32,247 nt of DNA from Verrucomicrobiota bacterium (GCA_026398255.1 JAPLTG010000027.1:1-32247), one strand, 5' to 3'. Shown: positions 22,895-31,512, numbered from the stretch's first letter. Notes: a model not told the origin generated them from the sequence alone. Made by a program: numbers and translations.

Positions 22895-24661
22895 TCAGCG
22901 GTAGAGCGGACCGAAGTTCGCGCAGGCACGGAAGTCGGCGCTCTCGGTCTCGGAGGTTCCGAAGGCCGTCCAGGCGGCGGGGCGGAAAAGCTGAGCGCCG
23001 TCGAGATTGTGCATGTAGACCGGGATGCGGAGCATGCTGGCGAGCGAGACGAGGTCGGCGCCGATGTGGCCGTAGCTCATCACGCAGTGGTTCGCGCCCC
23101 AGTTGTTCATCACCGAGTAGGTGTCGCGGAAGGCTCCCGAGCCATTGAGACGCGGCACAAACCAGGTGGTCGGCCAGGTCGGGTTGGTGCGCTCCTCAAG
23201 AATGCGATGGGTTTTTTCGGGAAGCTCGACGGTTTCGCCCTCGGCGATCTGCAGGGCTGGCCCGAGGCCGGAGACGAGGTTGAGACGATAGATCGTTGCG
23301 GGCATTCCGCCCTTCGTGGCGAAGCGGGTGCTCCAACCGCCACCGGGGAAATACTCGGTGATCGAGGGATGCCAGCTCGTGGACTTGAGGCAGGCTTTGA
23401 CCTCGGACTCGGAAATATCCCAGAACGGCTTCATCGCGGGCTGACCGCCGATGGTCTGCTCGCCGCAACCGTCGAGGGCAGCGGGACCGGAGTTGATCAG
23501 GTGCAGGAGACCGTTCGAGGCGGCTTCGGGGACTTTCTCGCCGGAGACGCGGGCAATGGCGTCGGCGCTCCAGTAAGTGCGGAGGTCGGCGAAAATCTGC
23601 GCGGTGTTCGTGAGGAGCATGCCGAAAAGCATCGCGGCGCCGTTGAGCGCGTCGTTTTCCGTGGCGACGATGTAAGGCGCGCGGCGGCCGTTCCAGTCGA
23701 ACGAGGAATTGAGGATCGCCTCGAGGAAGTCACCGTTCGGCATGTGGTCAGTCCACTGGCGCTGGCCTTGGAAACCGGACGCGATGGAGTAGTGGCCCTG
23801 GGCCTCTTCCCCGAATCCCATCTTCGCGAGCTTGGGATTTCCGACCATGAGGTCGCGGGCGATGAGGGCCATCTTCACGCTCGTCTCCCACTCGGCGTCG
23901 AGTTGCTTGCGCGAGCGTTTTTTGGAGGGTGAGTTCCAGTCCTTGCCCTCCTTGCAATTCGCTTTCACCCATTTCAGTGCCTTGGCGAATTCGACCTTGT
24001 CGTAGATGCCGCGCTCGATGCGGCGAATGAACTCGGTCATGTCCACTGACTCGACACGCATGCCGAGCCATTTTTCAAAGAGCGAGGGATCTACAATCGA
24101 GCCGGCGATGCCCATCGAGGTGCCGCCCATCGCGAGATAGGAACGGCCGCGCATCGTCGCAGTGGCGAGGCCGGCGCGGGCGAAACGAAGAAGTTTCTCC
24201 GCGACATCGGCGGGGATTTTTTGGTCCCCGGCGTCTTGCACATCGCGGCCGTAGATTCCAAAAGCAGGCAGACCCTTTTGCGTATGCGCGGCAAGAACGG
24301 CAGCGAGATAAACCGCGCCGGGACGCTCGGTGCCATTAAAGCCCCAAACGGCTTTCGGCGTGTGCGGATCCATGTCCATCGTCTCGGAGCCGTAGCACCA
24401 GCAGGGTGTCACGGTGAGCGACACGCCGACATTCTCGCGGCGGAATTTGTCAGCACAGGCCGCAGCCTCGGTCACGCCGCCGATGCAGGTGTCGGCAATC
24501 ACGCATTCGACTTCCTCGCCGGTGTGGTGGCGGAGATTTTGGGAGAGGAAGCGGGCGGTATTCTTCGCCATCGCCATGGTTTGTTTTTCGAGAGATTCGC
24601 GAACGCCGCCAAGGCGGCCATCGATCGTGGGGCGGATTCCGATTTTGGGAAGTGTGGGCAT
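22895..24661 (-). CDS. fucI: L-fucose isomerase
   Basis: 588 residues, against 591 for E. coli FucI. It converts L-fucose to L-fuculose (and D-arabinose to D-ribulose). The metal-binding set is intact: Glu in [10 protein letters not shown], Asp in IFADLRTYW and His in [41 protein letters not shown] and FGPLYR at the end also match. I use the ATG at 24661 ([11 protein letters not shown]), since the frame extends upstream without homology. There is no fuculokinase, aldolase or fucosidase in the window; the downstream rhaM is the only pathway partner. Confidence 0.95.
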   Translation of the reverse strand: MPTLPKIGIRPTIDGRLGGVRESLEKQTMAMAKNTARFLSQNLRHHTGEEVECVIADTCIGGVTEAAACADKFRRENVGVSLTVTPCWCYGSETMDMDPHTPKAVWGFNGTERPGAVYLAAVLAAHTQKGLPAFGIYGRDVQDAGDQKIPADVAEKLLRFARAGLATATMRGRSYLAMGGTSMGIAGSIVDPSLFEKWLGMRVESVDMTEFIRRIERGIYDKVEFAKALKWVKANCKEGKDWNSPSKKRSRKQLDAEWETSVKMALIARDLMVGNPKLAKMGFGEEAQGHYSIASGFQGQRQWTDHMPNGDFLEAILNSSFDWNGRRAPYIVATENDALNGAAMLFGMLLTNTAQIFADLRTYWSADAIARVSGEKVPEAASNGLLHLINSGPAALDGCGEQTIGGQPAMKPFWDISESEVKACLKSTSWHPSITEYFPGGGWSTRFATKGGMPATIYRLNLVSGLGPALQIAEGETVELPEKTHRILEERTNPTWPTTWFVPRLNGSGAFRDTYSVMNNWGANHCVMSYGHIGADLVSLASMLRIPVYMHNLDGAQLFRPAAWTAFGTSETESADFRACANFGPLYR

Positions 24662-24764
24662 GATTGGGATTGGTGAGATGTTTGGAGCCAAGAGACTCAC
24701 GAAATCCCGAGGAAAAAGTCGAGGCCGTTTCATGAACTTTTGATTCGTTTTTGAAATAACCTCC

Positions 24765-24776
24765 GGCACCTGTGCC
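24765..24776. promoter_or_regulatory. Candidate operator of the toxin-antitoxin pair
   Basis: GGCAC-CT-GTGCC is a perfect five-base inverted repeat 37 bases upstream of the antitoxin ATG, in the 152-base gap between divergent fucI and the TA genes. Antitoxins of this kind usually repress their own promoter through such a site. A second palindrome, TTCATGAA at 24729-24736, lies nearer fucI. I cannot identify -35/-10 boxes with confidence. Confidence 0.35.
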
Positions 24777-24813
24777 ATTGCGGGACTATTTTGATGGTGG
24801 TAGGTTCCAGCCC

Positions 24814-24999
24814 ATGAGCCAAAAAGAACTCGTCTTGGAAGCCATCCAAGAACTTCCCGATGACTCCTCCATCGATCAAATCGCCGATCGCGTGGAGTTT
24901 TTAGCGGCCCTTCAGAAAGGCATCAACGACCTCGACCGGGGCGACACCATTCCCCACGAAACCATCAAAAAGCAGATGGCGGCATGGCTTACCGAATAG
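24814..24999 (+). CDS. Antitoxin of a ParE-type module
   Basis: A 61-residue acidic protein starting at the ATG at 24814. It has no obvious DNA-binding motif in the first part, but the pattern ([47 protein letters not shown]) matches a family of small antitoxins annotated as addiction-module components in planctomycetes, verrucomicrobia and cyanobacteria. It should bind and neutralise the ParE-like toxin whose ATG lies 16 bases before its stop. Translational overlap of this kind is typical of TA pairs. Confidence 0.78.
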   Translation: MSQKELVLEAIQELPDDSSIDQIADRVEFLAALQKGINDLDRGDTIPHETIKKQMAAWLTE

Positions 25000-25289
25000 T
25001 CTGGTCTCGGACATCGCAGCGCGATTTGCGGGATTTGGTGAGGTTTATTTCCAAAGACAGCCCACAGCGGGCGGAGCTTTTCGGATACCGAATTATTGCA
25101 AGGGTCGAGATGCTTCAGGAACAGCCTCGTTTGGGCCGCGTGGTTCCTGAATTCAAGCACCCAGATTTTCATGAGGTGATCGTATCGCCTTATCGAGTCA
25201 TTTATCGCATCAAGGATGGAAGCGGCCTCGTTGAAGTGATCCGCGTCTGGCATGCCGCGAGAGATACCCCTGAGTTGGAGATTGAGTAA
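24984..25289 (+). CDS. RelE/ParE-family toxin
   Basis: A 101-residue compact alpha/beta protein. [20 protein letters not shown] is the first strand and helices; PRLGRVVPEF, VIVSPYRVIYRI and VIRVWHAARD follow in order. RVIYRI and VWHAARD are typical of ParE, which poisons DNA gyrase, rather than of RelE mRNA interferases, though the two cannot be separated from sequence alone. It is in an operon with the antitoxin, 18 bases from the tRNA-Leu 3' end. Confidence 0.85.
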   Translation: MAYRIVWSRTSQRDLRDLVRFISKDSPQRAELFGYRIIARVEMLQEQPRLGRVVPEFKHPDFHEVIVSPYRVIYRIKDGSGLVEVIRVWHAARDTPELEIE

Positions 25290-25307
25290 AAGACTCTGTC
25301 TAAAAAC

Positions 25308-25389
25308 TACCGGCGGAGGGGATCGAACCCACACTCCGTAAGGAACGCGATTTTGAGTCGCGCGCGTCTGCCAATTCCGCCACGCCGGC
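25308..25389 (-). tRNA. tRNA-Leu (anticodon CAA)
   Basis: 82 bases. Acceptor GCCGGCG pairs with CGCCGGT (terminal G-U), with discriminator A. The anticodon stem CGCGA/TCGCG closes the loop CTCAAAA, anticodon CAA. There is a class II variable arm, and the T-arm has GGTTCGATCC. CCA is not encoded. It shares the acceptor stem and D-arm with the tRNA-Leu(UAA) at 11584. The TA module ends 18 bases from its 3' end. Confidence 0.95.
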
Positions 25390-25444
25390 TTGTAAGAAAA
25401 CCTAAAACGAGTCTCCGCCGGAGGCAATCAGGAAAAGGGCGGGG

Positions 25445-26074
25445 CTATGCGGCGAAGCGGTCGGCGAGTGTGCGGGCGAGGGATTTTTTGTTGGGGGAAT
25501 GCACAATGCCCCCGGCGCCGGCCAACACGATTCCGAAGCCTTCGCCATAGGCTGAGCCGTTGACTACACAGGCATCGGTGCGGCATTCGGCGAGTTGGCG
25601 GTAGGCGCACGCGAGGGCGTCGGTCTGGCTGCCATCGAGCTCGTATTTCCAGCCGACAATTTTGGCGGCGGGGAAAAGGCCGCGCAGGGTCGGGAGGATT
25701 TTTGGTGCAGGCCGGAGGGTCAGGACGAGTTGGTCGCTGCGGCTCGTGAGTTTATTTTTGATTTCGACGCCGCTGATGTCTGTGACTTCAAAATCACACA
25801 GCGCGGCGGCCTGAAAAATCACATCCGGGGCGCGATGCAATTCTCGAATACCACGCGCCAACGATTCATTGGTTGTGAAGCCACGCACCTCCACTCCCTC
25901 AGGTGCTGACGCCGTGCTCCACTCCCCTCGGAAGCACACAACCTCGAATCCTCGGGCGGCGAATTCCTGAGAGAGAATCGTTCCTATTTCCCCCGTGGCG
26001 AAATTGGTGATGCGCCGCACCGAATCGATCGAAGCATGGGCCGGCCCGCAGGTAATGACAGCAAGGCGGCCCAT
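25445..26074 (-). CDS. Stand-alone CoaB-like phosphopantothenoylcysteine synthetase
   Basis: A 209-residue protein corresponding to the C-terminal half of the fused CoaBC/Dfp. It should join phosphopantothenate and cysteine in coenzyme A synthesis. VRRITNFATGEIG is the nucleotide-loop equivalent of the family's TNRSSGKMG. AAALCDFEV and VEIKNKLTS hold the expected Asp and Lys, and VVNGSAYGEGFGIV is the late motif. No CoaC decarboxylase is adjacent. The ATG at 26074 lies 12 bases after the purH stop. Separate CoaB occurs in some Firmicutes. Substitutions in conserved motifs leave room for a related activity. Confidence 0.78.
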   Translation of the reverse strand: MGRLAVITCGPAHASIDSVRRITNFATGEIGTILSQEFAARGFEVVCFRGEWSTASAPEGVEVRGFTTNESLARGIRELHRAPDVIFQAAALCDFEVTDISGVEIKNKLTSRSDQLVLTLRPAPKILPTLRGLFPAAKIVGWKYELDGSQTDALACAYRQLAECRTDACVVNGSAYGEGFGIVLAGAGGIVHSPNKKSLARTLADRFAA

Positions 26075-26086
26075 GAAAAAAACTGG

Positions 26087-27610
26087 TTAATGCCGGAAGT
26101 GACGGGTGCCGGTGAAGACCATCGCCACGCCTTTGTCGTTCGCGGCTTGGATGACCTCGGCGTCGCGCACAGAGCCTCCGGGCTGGATGGCGGCCGTGGC
26201 GCCCGCTTCGGCGGCGGCGATGAGCCCGTCGGGAAACGGAAAAAAGGCGTCGCTGCAGACCACGCTGCCTTTCAGCGAAAGGCCGGCTTCCTTGGCTTTC
26301 CAAACCGCGATGCGGGAGGAGTCCACCCGCGACATCTGGCCGGCGCCGATGCCGAGCGTGCGGTCGGCGGAGGCATAAACGATGGCGTTCGATTTCACAT
26401 GCTTCACCACGCGCCAGCCGAATTCCATCGCCTCGATCTCGGCCTTCGTGGGCGGGCGGGAGGTGACGACCTTGTGCTCGAGTTCCGGAATGTCGGCGGT
26501 GTCGCAGTCCTGCACGAGCAGGCCGCCGAGCACGCTGCGGATGTCGCGTTCGCTCTGGGTGAGCGGCTTGAGCACACGCATGAGCCGTAGGTTTTTCTTT
26601 TTCTGAAGGAGCGAGCGGGCTTCGGAATCGAACTCCGGTGCGATGATGACCTCGCTGAAAATCTCGCAGATCGCCTTGGCGAGATCGAGGGTGACCGGCT
26701 GGTTGCAAATGATGACGCCGCCGAACGGCGCTTGCTTGTCGGTGGCAAACGCTTTTTCCCACGCCTCGCGAAGGTCGGAATCGGTGCCAATGCCACAGGG
26801 GTTGTTGTGTTTCAGGATCGCGACCGTGGGCTTGGAGAACTCGGAAATCAGGGCCGCCGCCGCGCTGATATCGAGAATGTTGTTATAGGAAAGTTCCTTG
26901 CCTTGGAGTTTTTCAAAATAAGAACCGAAGTCGCCGTAGAGTTCGGCTTGCTGGTGAGGGTTCTCACCGTAGCGGAGTCGCATTTCGAGGGGTAGTTCGA
27001 GGCGGAAGCGGCTGCAGGTCTGTTGCTCGCGGTTGAGGTAACAGGAAATGGCGGCATCGTAGGCCGAGGTGGCGGCGAATGCCTTGATCGCGAGCCGCTC
27101 GCGCAGCACGAGGGTTGTGCCCCCATTTTCCTCCTTCATGTCCTCGAGCACCGCGGCGTAATCGCCTGGATCGGTGACCACGCAGACGGATTGGTAGTTT
27201 TTCGAGGCGCTGCGGATCATCGACGGCCCTCCGATATCAATCTGCTCGATGGCTTCGGGGAGGGTGACATCTTCACGGGCAATCGTGGCCTCGAACGGAT
27301 AAAGATTCACGACAACAAGATCGATGGCACGAATGCCGTGGGCTTTGGCCTGCTCCTCGTGGTGGGCATTGCCGCGGATGTAGAGCAACCCGCCGTGGAT
27401 GCGCGGATGGAGAGTCTTCACCCGGCCCTCGAGGATTTCGGGGGAGCCAGTGAACTGCGAAACCTCAATCGTCGCGATGCCGGCCGCTTGGAGTTCCTTG
27501 GCCGTGCCGCCTGTGGAGAGGATTTCGACACCCTGGGCCGCCAGCCCGCGGGCAAATTCCACAATACCGGTTTTGTCGGAAACGGAGATCAGCGCTCTTT
27601 GAATTTTCAT
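26087..27610 (-). CDS. purH: Bifunctional AICAR formyltransferase/IMP cyclohydrolase
   Basis: 507 residues catalysing the last two steps of purine synthesis. The N-terminal IMP cyclohydrolase (MGS fold) has [39 protein letters not shown] and NLYPFE. The C-terminal transformylase has [24 protein letters not shown], the APFGGVI segment, and late [15 protein letters not shown] and [10 protein letters not shown]. The start is the ATG at 27610. It is followed by coaB in the same direction. Confidence 0.96.
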   Translation of the reverse strand: MKIQRALISVSDKTGIVEFARGLAAQGVEILSTGGTAKELQAAGIATIEVSQFTGSPEILEGRVKTLHPRIHGGLLYIRGNAHHEEQAKAHGIRAIDLVVVNLYPFEATIAREDVTLPEAIEQIDIGGPSMIRSASKNYQSVCVVTDPGDYAAVLEDMKEENGGTTLVLRERLAIKAFAATSAYDAAISCYLNREQQTCSRFRLELPLEMRLRYGENPHQQAELYGDFGSYFEKLQGKELSYNNILDISAAAALISEFSKPTVAILKHNNPCGIGTDSDLREAWEKAFATDKQAPFGGVIICNQPVTLDLAKAICEIFSEVIIAPEFDSEARSLLQKKKNLRLMRVLKPLTQSERDIRSVLGGLLVQDCDTADIPELEHKVVTSRPPTKAEIEAMEFGWRVVKHVKSNAIVYASADRTLGIGAGQMSRVDSSRIAVWKAKEAGLSLKGSVVCSDAFFPFPDGLIAAAEAGATAAIQPGGSVRDAEVIQAANDKGVAMVFTGTRHFRH

Positions 27611-27778
27611 TTTTGGAAGGGCGAAACGCTAGGCGTCGGCGATTCCGAATTCAATAACCAACAAAGGCCATGCTATTCCGTTTGCCTCCTTGCGAGCGCG
27701 TCTTGGCGTTTCCGCCAGGTGCGCCGCCATGGGCGACTTTCTCTCTACCGGGCCGAACTCCACCCTACCCCCATTTTT

Positions 27779-27808
27779 CGATTCGCGTGGATTCGCATCA
27801 TTCGCGGG
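27779..27808. repeat. Dispersed 'TTCGCGTGGATTCGCATCATTCGCGGG' repeat
   Basis: Three staggered ATTCGC units separated by GTGG or ATC, ending GGG. The first half matches the complement of the unit at 118-136 (CGATTCGCGTGGATTCG). I recall this type as common in intergenic DNA of Verrucomicrobiota; that is from memory. Confidence 0.65.
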
Positions 27809-27818
27809 CCTCCTCCGA

Positions 27819-27838
27819 AACGGCAGAGGACTGCCGTT
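27819..27838. repeat. Hairpin AACGGCAG-AGGA-CTGCCGTT
   Basis: A perfect eight-base stem with a four-base loop. On the minus strand it lies about 70-90 bases downstream of the acyltransferase-heptosyltransferase stop, and no U-run follows. It may be a palindromic dispersed repeat or a processing/termination structure for that gene. Confidence 0.6.
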
Positions 27839-27851
27839 GCTGCAACAGATT

Positions 27852-27879
27852 TTCTTCGTGGCTTCGTGCCTTCGTGTGA
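27852..27879. repeat. Dispersed 'TTCGTGGCTTCGTGCCTTCGTG' repeat
   Basis: Three CTTCGTG units in tandem with a 9-base period, differing by single bases. It is a third repeat family within 110 bases of this intergenic region. Confidence 0.6.
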
Positions 27880-27904
27880 GCCAATTTCTTCCGCTCGGGG
27901 GCTT

Positions 27905-29782
27905 TTACTTCCGGAAGGCCAGGACGGCTTCGATCACTTTTTCCATCGGGATGTCTTGCATGCAGCGGAAGTCGATCGGGCACTCGCGCAGGAAGCAGGG
28001 GCTGCACTCGGCTTTTTGGCGGATCACGACGCTGCGCGGGCTGCGGGGACCGGTGAGGACGGGCTCGGTGGAGCCAAACAACGCGGCGAGCGGGGTTCCG
28101 ATGAAATCGGCAAGGTGCATCGTGCCGGTGTCATTCGTCACTAACCCTGTGAGTTTCGAGAGCAATTCCATCAACTGTCCGAGGGAGGTTTTGCCGGTGA
28201 GGTCGGTGATGTTCGGGATGCCCCGCGAGATTTCGGCAGCGAGCGAGGTGTCGGCGGCGGTGCCGAGGATCACCCATTGGCAATCGAGGCGCTCATTCAC
28301 TTCCTTCACCAAGGTCTGGAATTTGTAAGCAGGCCAGCGTTTGGCGGAGCCGTATTCCGCGCCGGGGCAGATGCCGATGACGCATTCCTTGGGGTTCGGC
28401 TTCCAGAGGGTTTTTCGGGGAGGACGCTCGGCGGCACCGCACCGCTGGGCGATCCGCCAGTAGCGGTCGGCGTGATGCTCGGGCGGGCGGTTCTTTTTTT
28501 CGGGTTCGCGGACGATTTGGTTGAGGAGCCAGTGGCGCGAGTGGCCGCGGTAACCGACGCGGCGGGGAATCCCCGCGAGCCAAACCTCGAGCGCGGAGCG
28601 CAGGGAATTCGGGAGCAAAACCGCGATCTCGAATTGGCCTCGCAGTTTTTTCGCAATGGAAAAAACCGACTCGCCCGGCTCGAAGGAAATCACCTCGTCC
28701 ACATCGCCGACACGCTGCCAGAAACCGGCGAGCTTTTCCGGAGCCAGCACGGCGAGGTGGGCATCGGGGCGGCCGAGCTTGAAGGCGCGGACGGCTTCGA
28801 CGGACATCACCGCGTCACCGAGCCAGTTTGGGGAGCGAACAACCATGCGGAAAGGATGGGGACGCGGCTCGTCAGGCGGAAGAAAAATCCCGCGCTTGGT
28901 GTTTTCGAGCAGAAAATTCGGGTTCGGGGTTTTCCAGCGGTTGTGAACCCAAAACCAATCGGCGGGCGAGGTGCGGATTTGTTTTTCGAGGGCCTTGTTG
29001 ATGTCGAGCGTGAGCTGGTCGGGATTCTCGGCGGTCCAAGGCACTTCCTCGCTGACGACGACGCGCCATTTCGTGAAACCCTCAGTGAAAATCGCCACCG
29101 GCAGGACGGCGGCATTGGTCCGAATCGCCAGCGTGGCCGTGAGCGGCGAGGTCGAGCAAAGCCTCCCGAAAAACGGAGTCCAAACTCCGCTGTTGCCGGC
29201 GTGTTGATCGACCAGCACGCCGAGGATGCCCGGCTCGCGGAGCAGAGCCAGCGCGCCTTGGAAGCCCTCCTTCCGGTCGAAGGTGAGGACTCCGAGACGG
29301 CGGCGGTCGCCGTTCACAAGGTCATCCACGAGTTTGTTGTGGAGCGCCTGGTAGACGGTTCCGAAACGCGCCTCGGGCACGGTGTAGACGAGCTGCGCGT
29401 AGAGTTCCCAATTGCCAATGTGGTTGATGGCAAGAAGCACCGGACGGCCCTTGGCGATGTTTTTCCGGATGAGGTCGAGGTTTTCAATCGTGGCGATTCG
29501 GTCGATCGCTTCGTGCGCGAGCGCGGGGATTTTGATGGCGCTGACCACATTGGCGCCAAGGGTGGTGAAGTGTTTGAAAACCAACCGGCGGATTTGCGAG
29601 GGGGAAAGTTCGCGGCCGAAAGCGATCGTCAGATTTTCCCTTGCGAGGCGGCGGTAGCCGGGCAGGATGAGCCACATCAACGCACCGCCGGCCTGACCCA
29701 CCACGAAGCACAACGCGAGGGGCAGGCGCCGGATAAGACCCAAAACGGCCAGCGCAAGAATATAGACCAATCGATCTGCCAT
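27905..29782 (-). CDS. Fused lipid A acyltransferase (LpxL-like) and heptosyltransferase (GT9)
   Basis: A 625-residue fusion. Residues 1-285 are a LpxL/HtrB-type lysophospholipid acyltransferase with an N-terminal membrane helix, the catalytic NHIGNWE (121-127) and WVHNRWK (278-284). Residues about 311-620 are a WaaF/GT9 domain: VVRSPNWLGDAVMS (313-326), PGAEYGSAKRWP (473-484), NDTGTMHLADFIGTP (550-564), GSTEP, and a Cys cluster (ECSPCFLREC) as in heptosyltransferase II. One protein would both acylate lipid A and add ADP-heptose to the inner core. The ATG at 29782 overlaps the divergent purK ATG. No frameshift or stop lies between the halves. Confidence 0.9.
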   Translation of the reverse strand: MADRLVYILALAVLGLIRRLPLALCFVVGQAGGALMWLILPGYRRLARENLTIAFGRELSPSQIRRLVFKHFTTLGANVVSAIKIPALAHEAIDRIATIENLDLIRKNIAKGRPVLLAINHIGNWELYAQLVYTVPEARFGTVYQALHNKLVDDLVNGDRRRLGVLTFDRKEGFQGALALLREPGILGVLVDQHAGNSGVWTPFFGRLCSTSPLTATLAIRTNAAVLPVAIFTEGFTKWRVVVSEEVPWTAENPDQLTLDINKALEKQIRTSPADWFWVHNRWKTPNPNFLLENTKRGIFLPPDEPRPHPFRMVVRSPNWLGDAVMSVEAVRAFKLGRPDAHLAVLAPEKLAGFWQRVGDVDEVISFEPGESVFSIAKKLRGQFEIAVLLPNSLRSALEVWLAGIPRRVGYRGHSRHWLLNQIVREPEKKNRPPEHHADRYWRIAQRCGAAERPPRKTLWKPNPKECVIGICPGAEYGSAKRWPAYKFQTLVKEVNERLDCQWVILGTAADTSLAAEISRGIPNITDLTGKTSLGQLMELLSKLTGLVTNDTGTMHLADFIGTPLAALFGSTEPVLTGPRSPRSVVIRQKAECSPCFLRECPIDFRCMQDIPMEKVIEAVLAFRK

Positions 29783-30959
29783 GACGGACAAGACTGCGGA
29801 AACTAACGGTAATCGCCGGACGACGGAACAGAAATCCATCCCACCAGGAGGAGTTGTCGGCATTCTCGGCGGCGGCCAACTCGGCCGGATGCTGGCGATC
29901 GCCGCGCGCCGAATGGGTTATCGCGTGCATGCCTACGAGCCGCAGCCCGATTGTCCAGCGGGGCAGATTTGCGATGTGGAGGTGAACGCGCCCTACAGCG
30001 ATTCGGCGGCCTTGGAAAAATTCGCGCAGGGCGTGGATGTCATTTCCTTCGAGTTCGAAAACATCCCCCGCGCGGCGCTCGACACGGTCTCCGCGTTGAA
30101 GCCCGTGCGTCCACGCGGCGAGGTTTTGCACATTTGTCAGAACCGCGAGCGCGAAAAAAACTTTCTGCGCTCGAAGGGATTTCCCTGTGCGCCGTTCCGC
30201 GTGGTGGATTCCTCCGAATCACTCGCCTCCGCGCTGGCGGAAATCGGAACGCCCTCGGTGCTGAAGACCGCGGACTTTGGCTACGACGGCAAGGGGCAGT
30301 TGAAAATCTCAGGCCCCGCCGACGCCACCGAACTCTGGCAACGCTTCGGCGCTCCGCGCGGAGTTTTGGAAAAATGGATTCCATTCGAGGCCGAGCTGTC
30401 GGTCGTCTGCGCGCGCGGGCTGAATGGCGAGGTCGTCCCCTTCCCTTGCTCCGAGAACATCCACGAAAACCACATCCTCGATCTCTCGATCGTGCCGGCG
30501 CGTTTCGCTCCTGAAATTGCGGGTCGCGCCGAAAAGATTGCCGCCTCCATCGCCGAGGCGCTCGATGTGGTCGGCCTGATCGCGGTTGAGTTTTTCCTGA
30601 CTCGTGACGGGGAGCTTTTGGTCAACGAACTCGCCCCCCGCCCGCACAACTCCGGGCATTTTTCCTTCGACGCCTGCGCGACGAGCCAGTTCGAGCAACA
30701 ACTCCGCGCCGTGTGCGGCCTCCCGCTTGGCTCACCGGAACTCCTCCGCCCGGTGGTGATGTGGAATATCCTGGGAGACCTCTGGAAAAATGGAGAGCCC
30801 GACTGGAGCGTCGTTCTGCGTGAACCCCTCGCGAAGCTGCACCTTTACGGCAAATCCGAGGCGCGGCCTGGCCGCAAGATGGGCCATGTCTGCGTGATGG
30901 CGGATTCCACCGCAGAAGCTCTCGTCGTCATCGAGAGAATTCGAGCCGGACTTGGGTAG
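29781..30959 (+). CDS. purK: N5-carboxyaminoimidazole ribonucleotide synthase
   Basis: 392 residues, ATP-grasp enzyme of purine synthesis. GILGGGQLGRM (27-37), NREREKNFLRSKGFPCAPF, VLKTADFGYDGKGQ, FPCSENIHENHILD, GLIAVEFFLTRDGELLVNELAPRPHNSGH (read in parts) identify it. The first 22 or so residues are hydrophilic and non-conserved. AGGAGG at 29846-29851 lies just before the conserved part but no usual start codon follows, so I keep the ATG at 29781. No purE is next to it. Its start codon overlaps that of the divergent fusion gene. Confidence 0.94.
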   Translation: MTDKTAETNGNRRTTEQKSIPPGGVVGILGGGQLGRMLAIAARRMGYRVHAYEPQPDCPAGQICDVEVNAPYSDSAALEKFAQGVDVISFEFENIPRAALDTVSALKPVRPRGEVLHICQNREREKNFLRSKGFPCAPFRVVDSSESLASALAEIGTPSVLKTADFGYDGKGQLKISGPADATELWQRFGAPRGVLEKWIPFEAELSVVCARGLNGEVVPFPCSENIHENHILDLSIVPARFAPEIAGRAEKIAASIAEALDVVGLIAVEFFLTRDGELLVNELAPRPHNSGHFSFDACATSQFEQQLRAVCGLPLGSPELLRPVVMWNILGDLWKNGEPDWSVVLREPLAKLHLYGKSEARPGRKMGHVCVMADSTAEALVVIERIRAGLG

Positions 30960-31026
30960 GTTTTGACCGACCGGAGGAAATTTCCCGCCGGCTTGCGAAG
31001 CGGGGGCGCGATGGTAATTTCGGGCC

Positions 31027-31512
31027 GTGAGCAAGTCCGTGATACCGATTCAAATTCGCGCGCTGATCCCGACGAATGCCGGAACAGCCGTTTTTTTGGG
31101 AAACGACGAAAAGGTTTTTACCATCTACATCGACCAGACGATCGGCCATGCCATCAACCTCTATCTGAACGACGCAGAGAAAGAGCGTCCACTTACTCAC
31201 GACCTGCTCGCAAATGTCCTTACGGCTCTTGGCGGCAAGGTCGAGCGGATCATCATCAATGATTTCAAAAGCGTAGTCTTCTACGGCCGCCTGATCATCA
31301 CCGCCGAGAATGAACTCCAACAGCGCAAGATCGTGGAACTCGACGCGCGCTCGAGCGATTGCCTGGCGATGGCCGCGCTACAAAAAGCCCCAATCTATGT
31401 GAGCGAAGTCGTGTGGGAAGAGGTCGAGGACACGGCGCAGATTCTCGAGAAACTCCAAAAGAGCACAACCGAGCCTGAGGAATCCGAAGGCGGCGAGGAG
31501 CCTGAGGATTGA
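31027..31512 (+). CDS. Bifunctional nuclease family protein (DUF151)
   Basis: 161 residues, starting at a GTG (31027). The DUF151 domain covers about 20-135: VFLGNDEKVFTIYIDQTIGHAINLYL split in parts, then RPLTHDLLANVLTALG, RIIINDFKSVVFYGRLII, ELDARSSDCLAMAALQKAPIYVSE. A plant relative is reported to have both DNase and RNase activity; the bacterial role is not settled. The last 25 or so residues form an acidic Glu-rich tail. It lies 67 bases after purK and may share its transcript. Confidence 0.87.
   Translation: MSKSVIPIQIRALIPTNAGTAVFLGNDEKVFTIYIDQTIGHAINLYLNDAEKERPLTHDLLANVLTALGGKVERIIINDFKSVVFYGRLIITAENELQQRKIVELDARSSDCLAMAALQKAPIYVSEVVWEEVEDTAQILEKLQKSTTEPEESEGGEEPED

Larger units (their letters stand above)
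27611..27904. other. Intergenic stretch filled with repeats
   Basis: There is no gene here. It contains a 'TTCGCGTGGATTCGC' repeat (27779-27808), an 8-base-stem hairpin (27819-27838) and a 'TTCGTGGCTTCGTGCC' repeat (27852-27879). Short open frames across it have no recognisable domain. Confidence 0.6.

Noticed and set aside
22892-23932. Plus-strand frame opposite fucI, and those opposite purH (27023-28144) and the LPS fusion gene (28277-29806)
   Set aside because: Same reason: antisense to clear enzymes and without motifs.
27779-27879. CRISPR array
   Set aside because: The repeats are short, imperfect and contiguous, without constant-length unique spacers, and no cas gene is present.
30960-31026. 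Terminator after purK (CCCGC...GCGGG hairpin)
   Set aside because: The stem is short with a bulge and has no T-run, and the downstream gene is in the same direction, so termination is not indicated.
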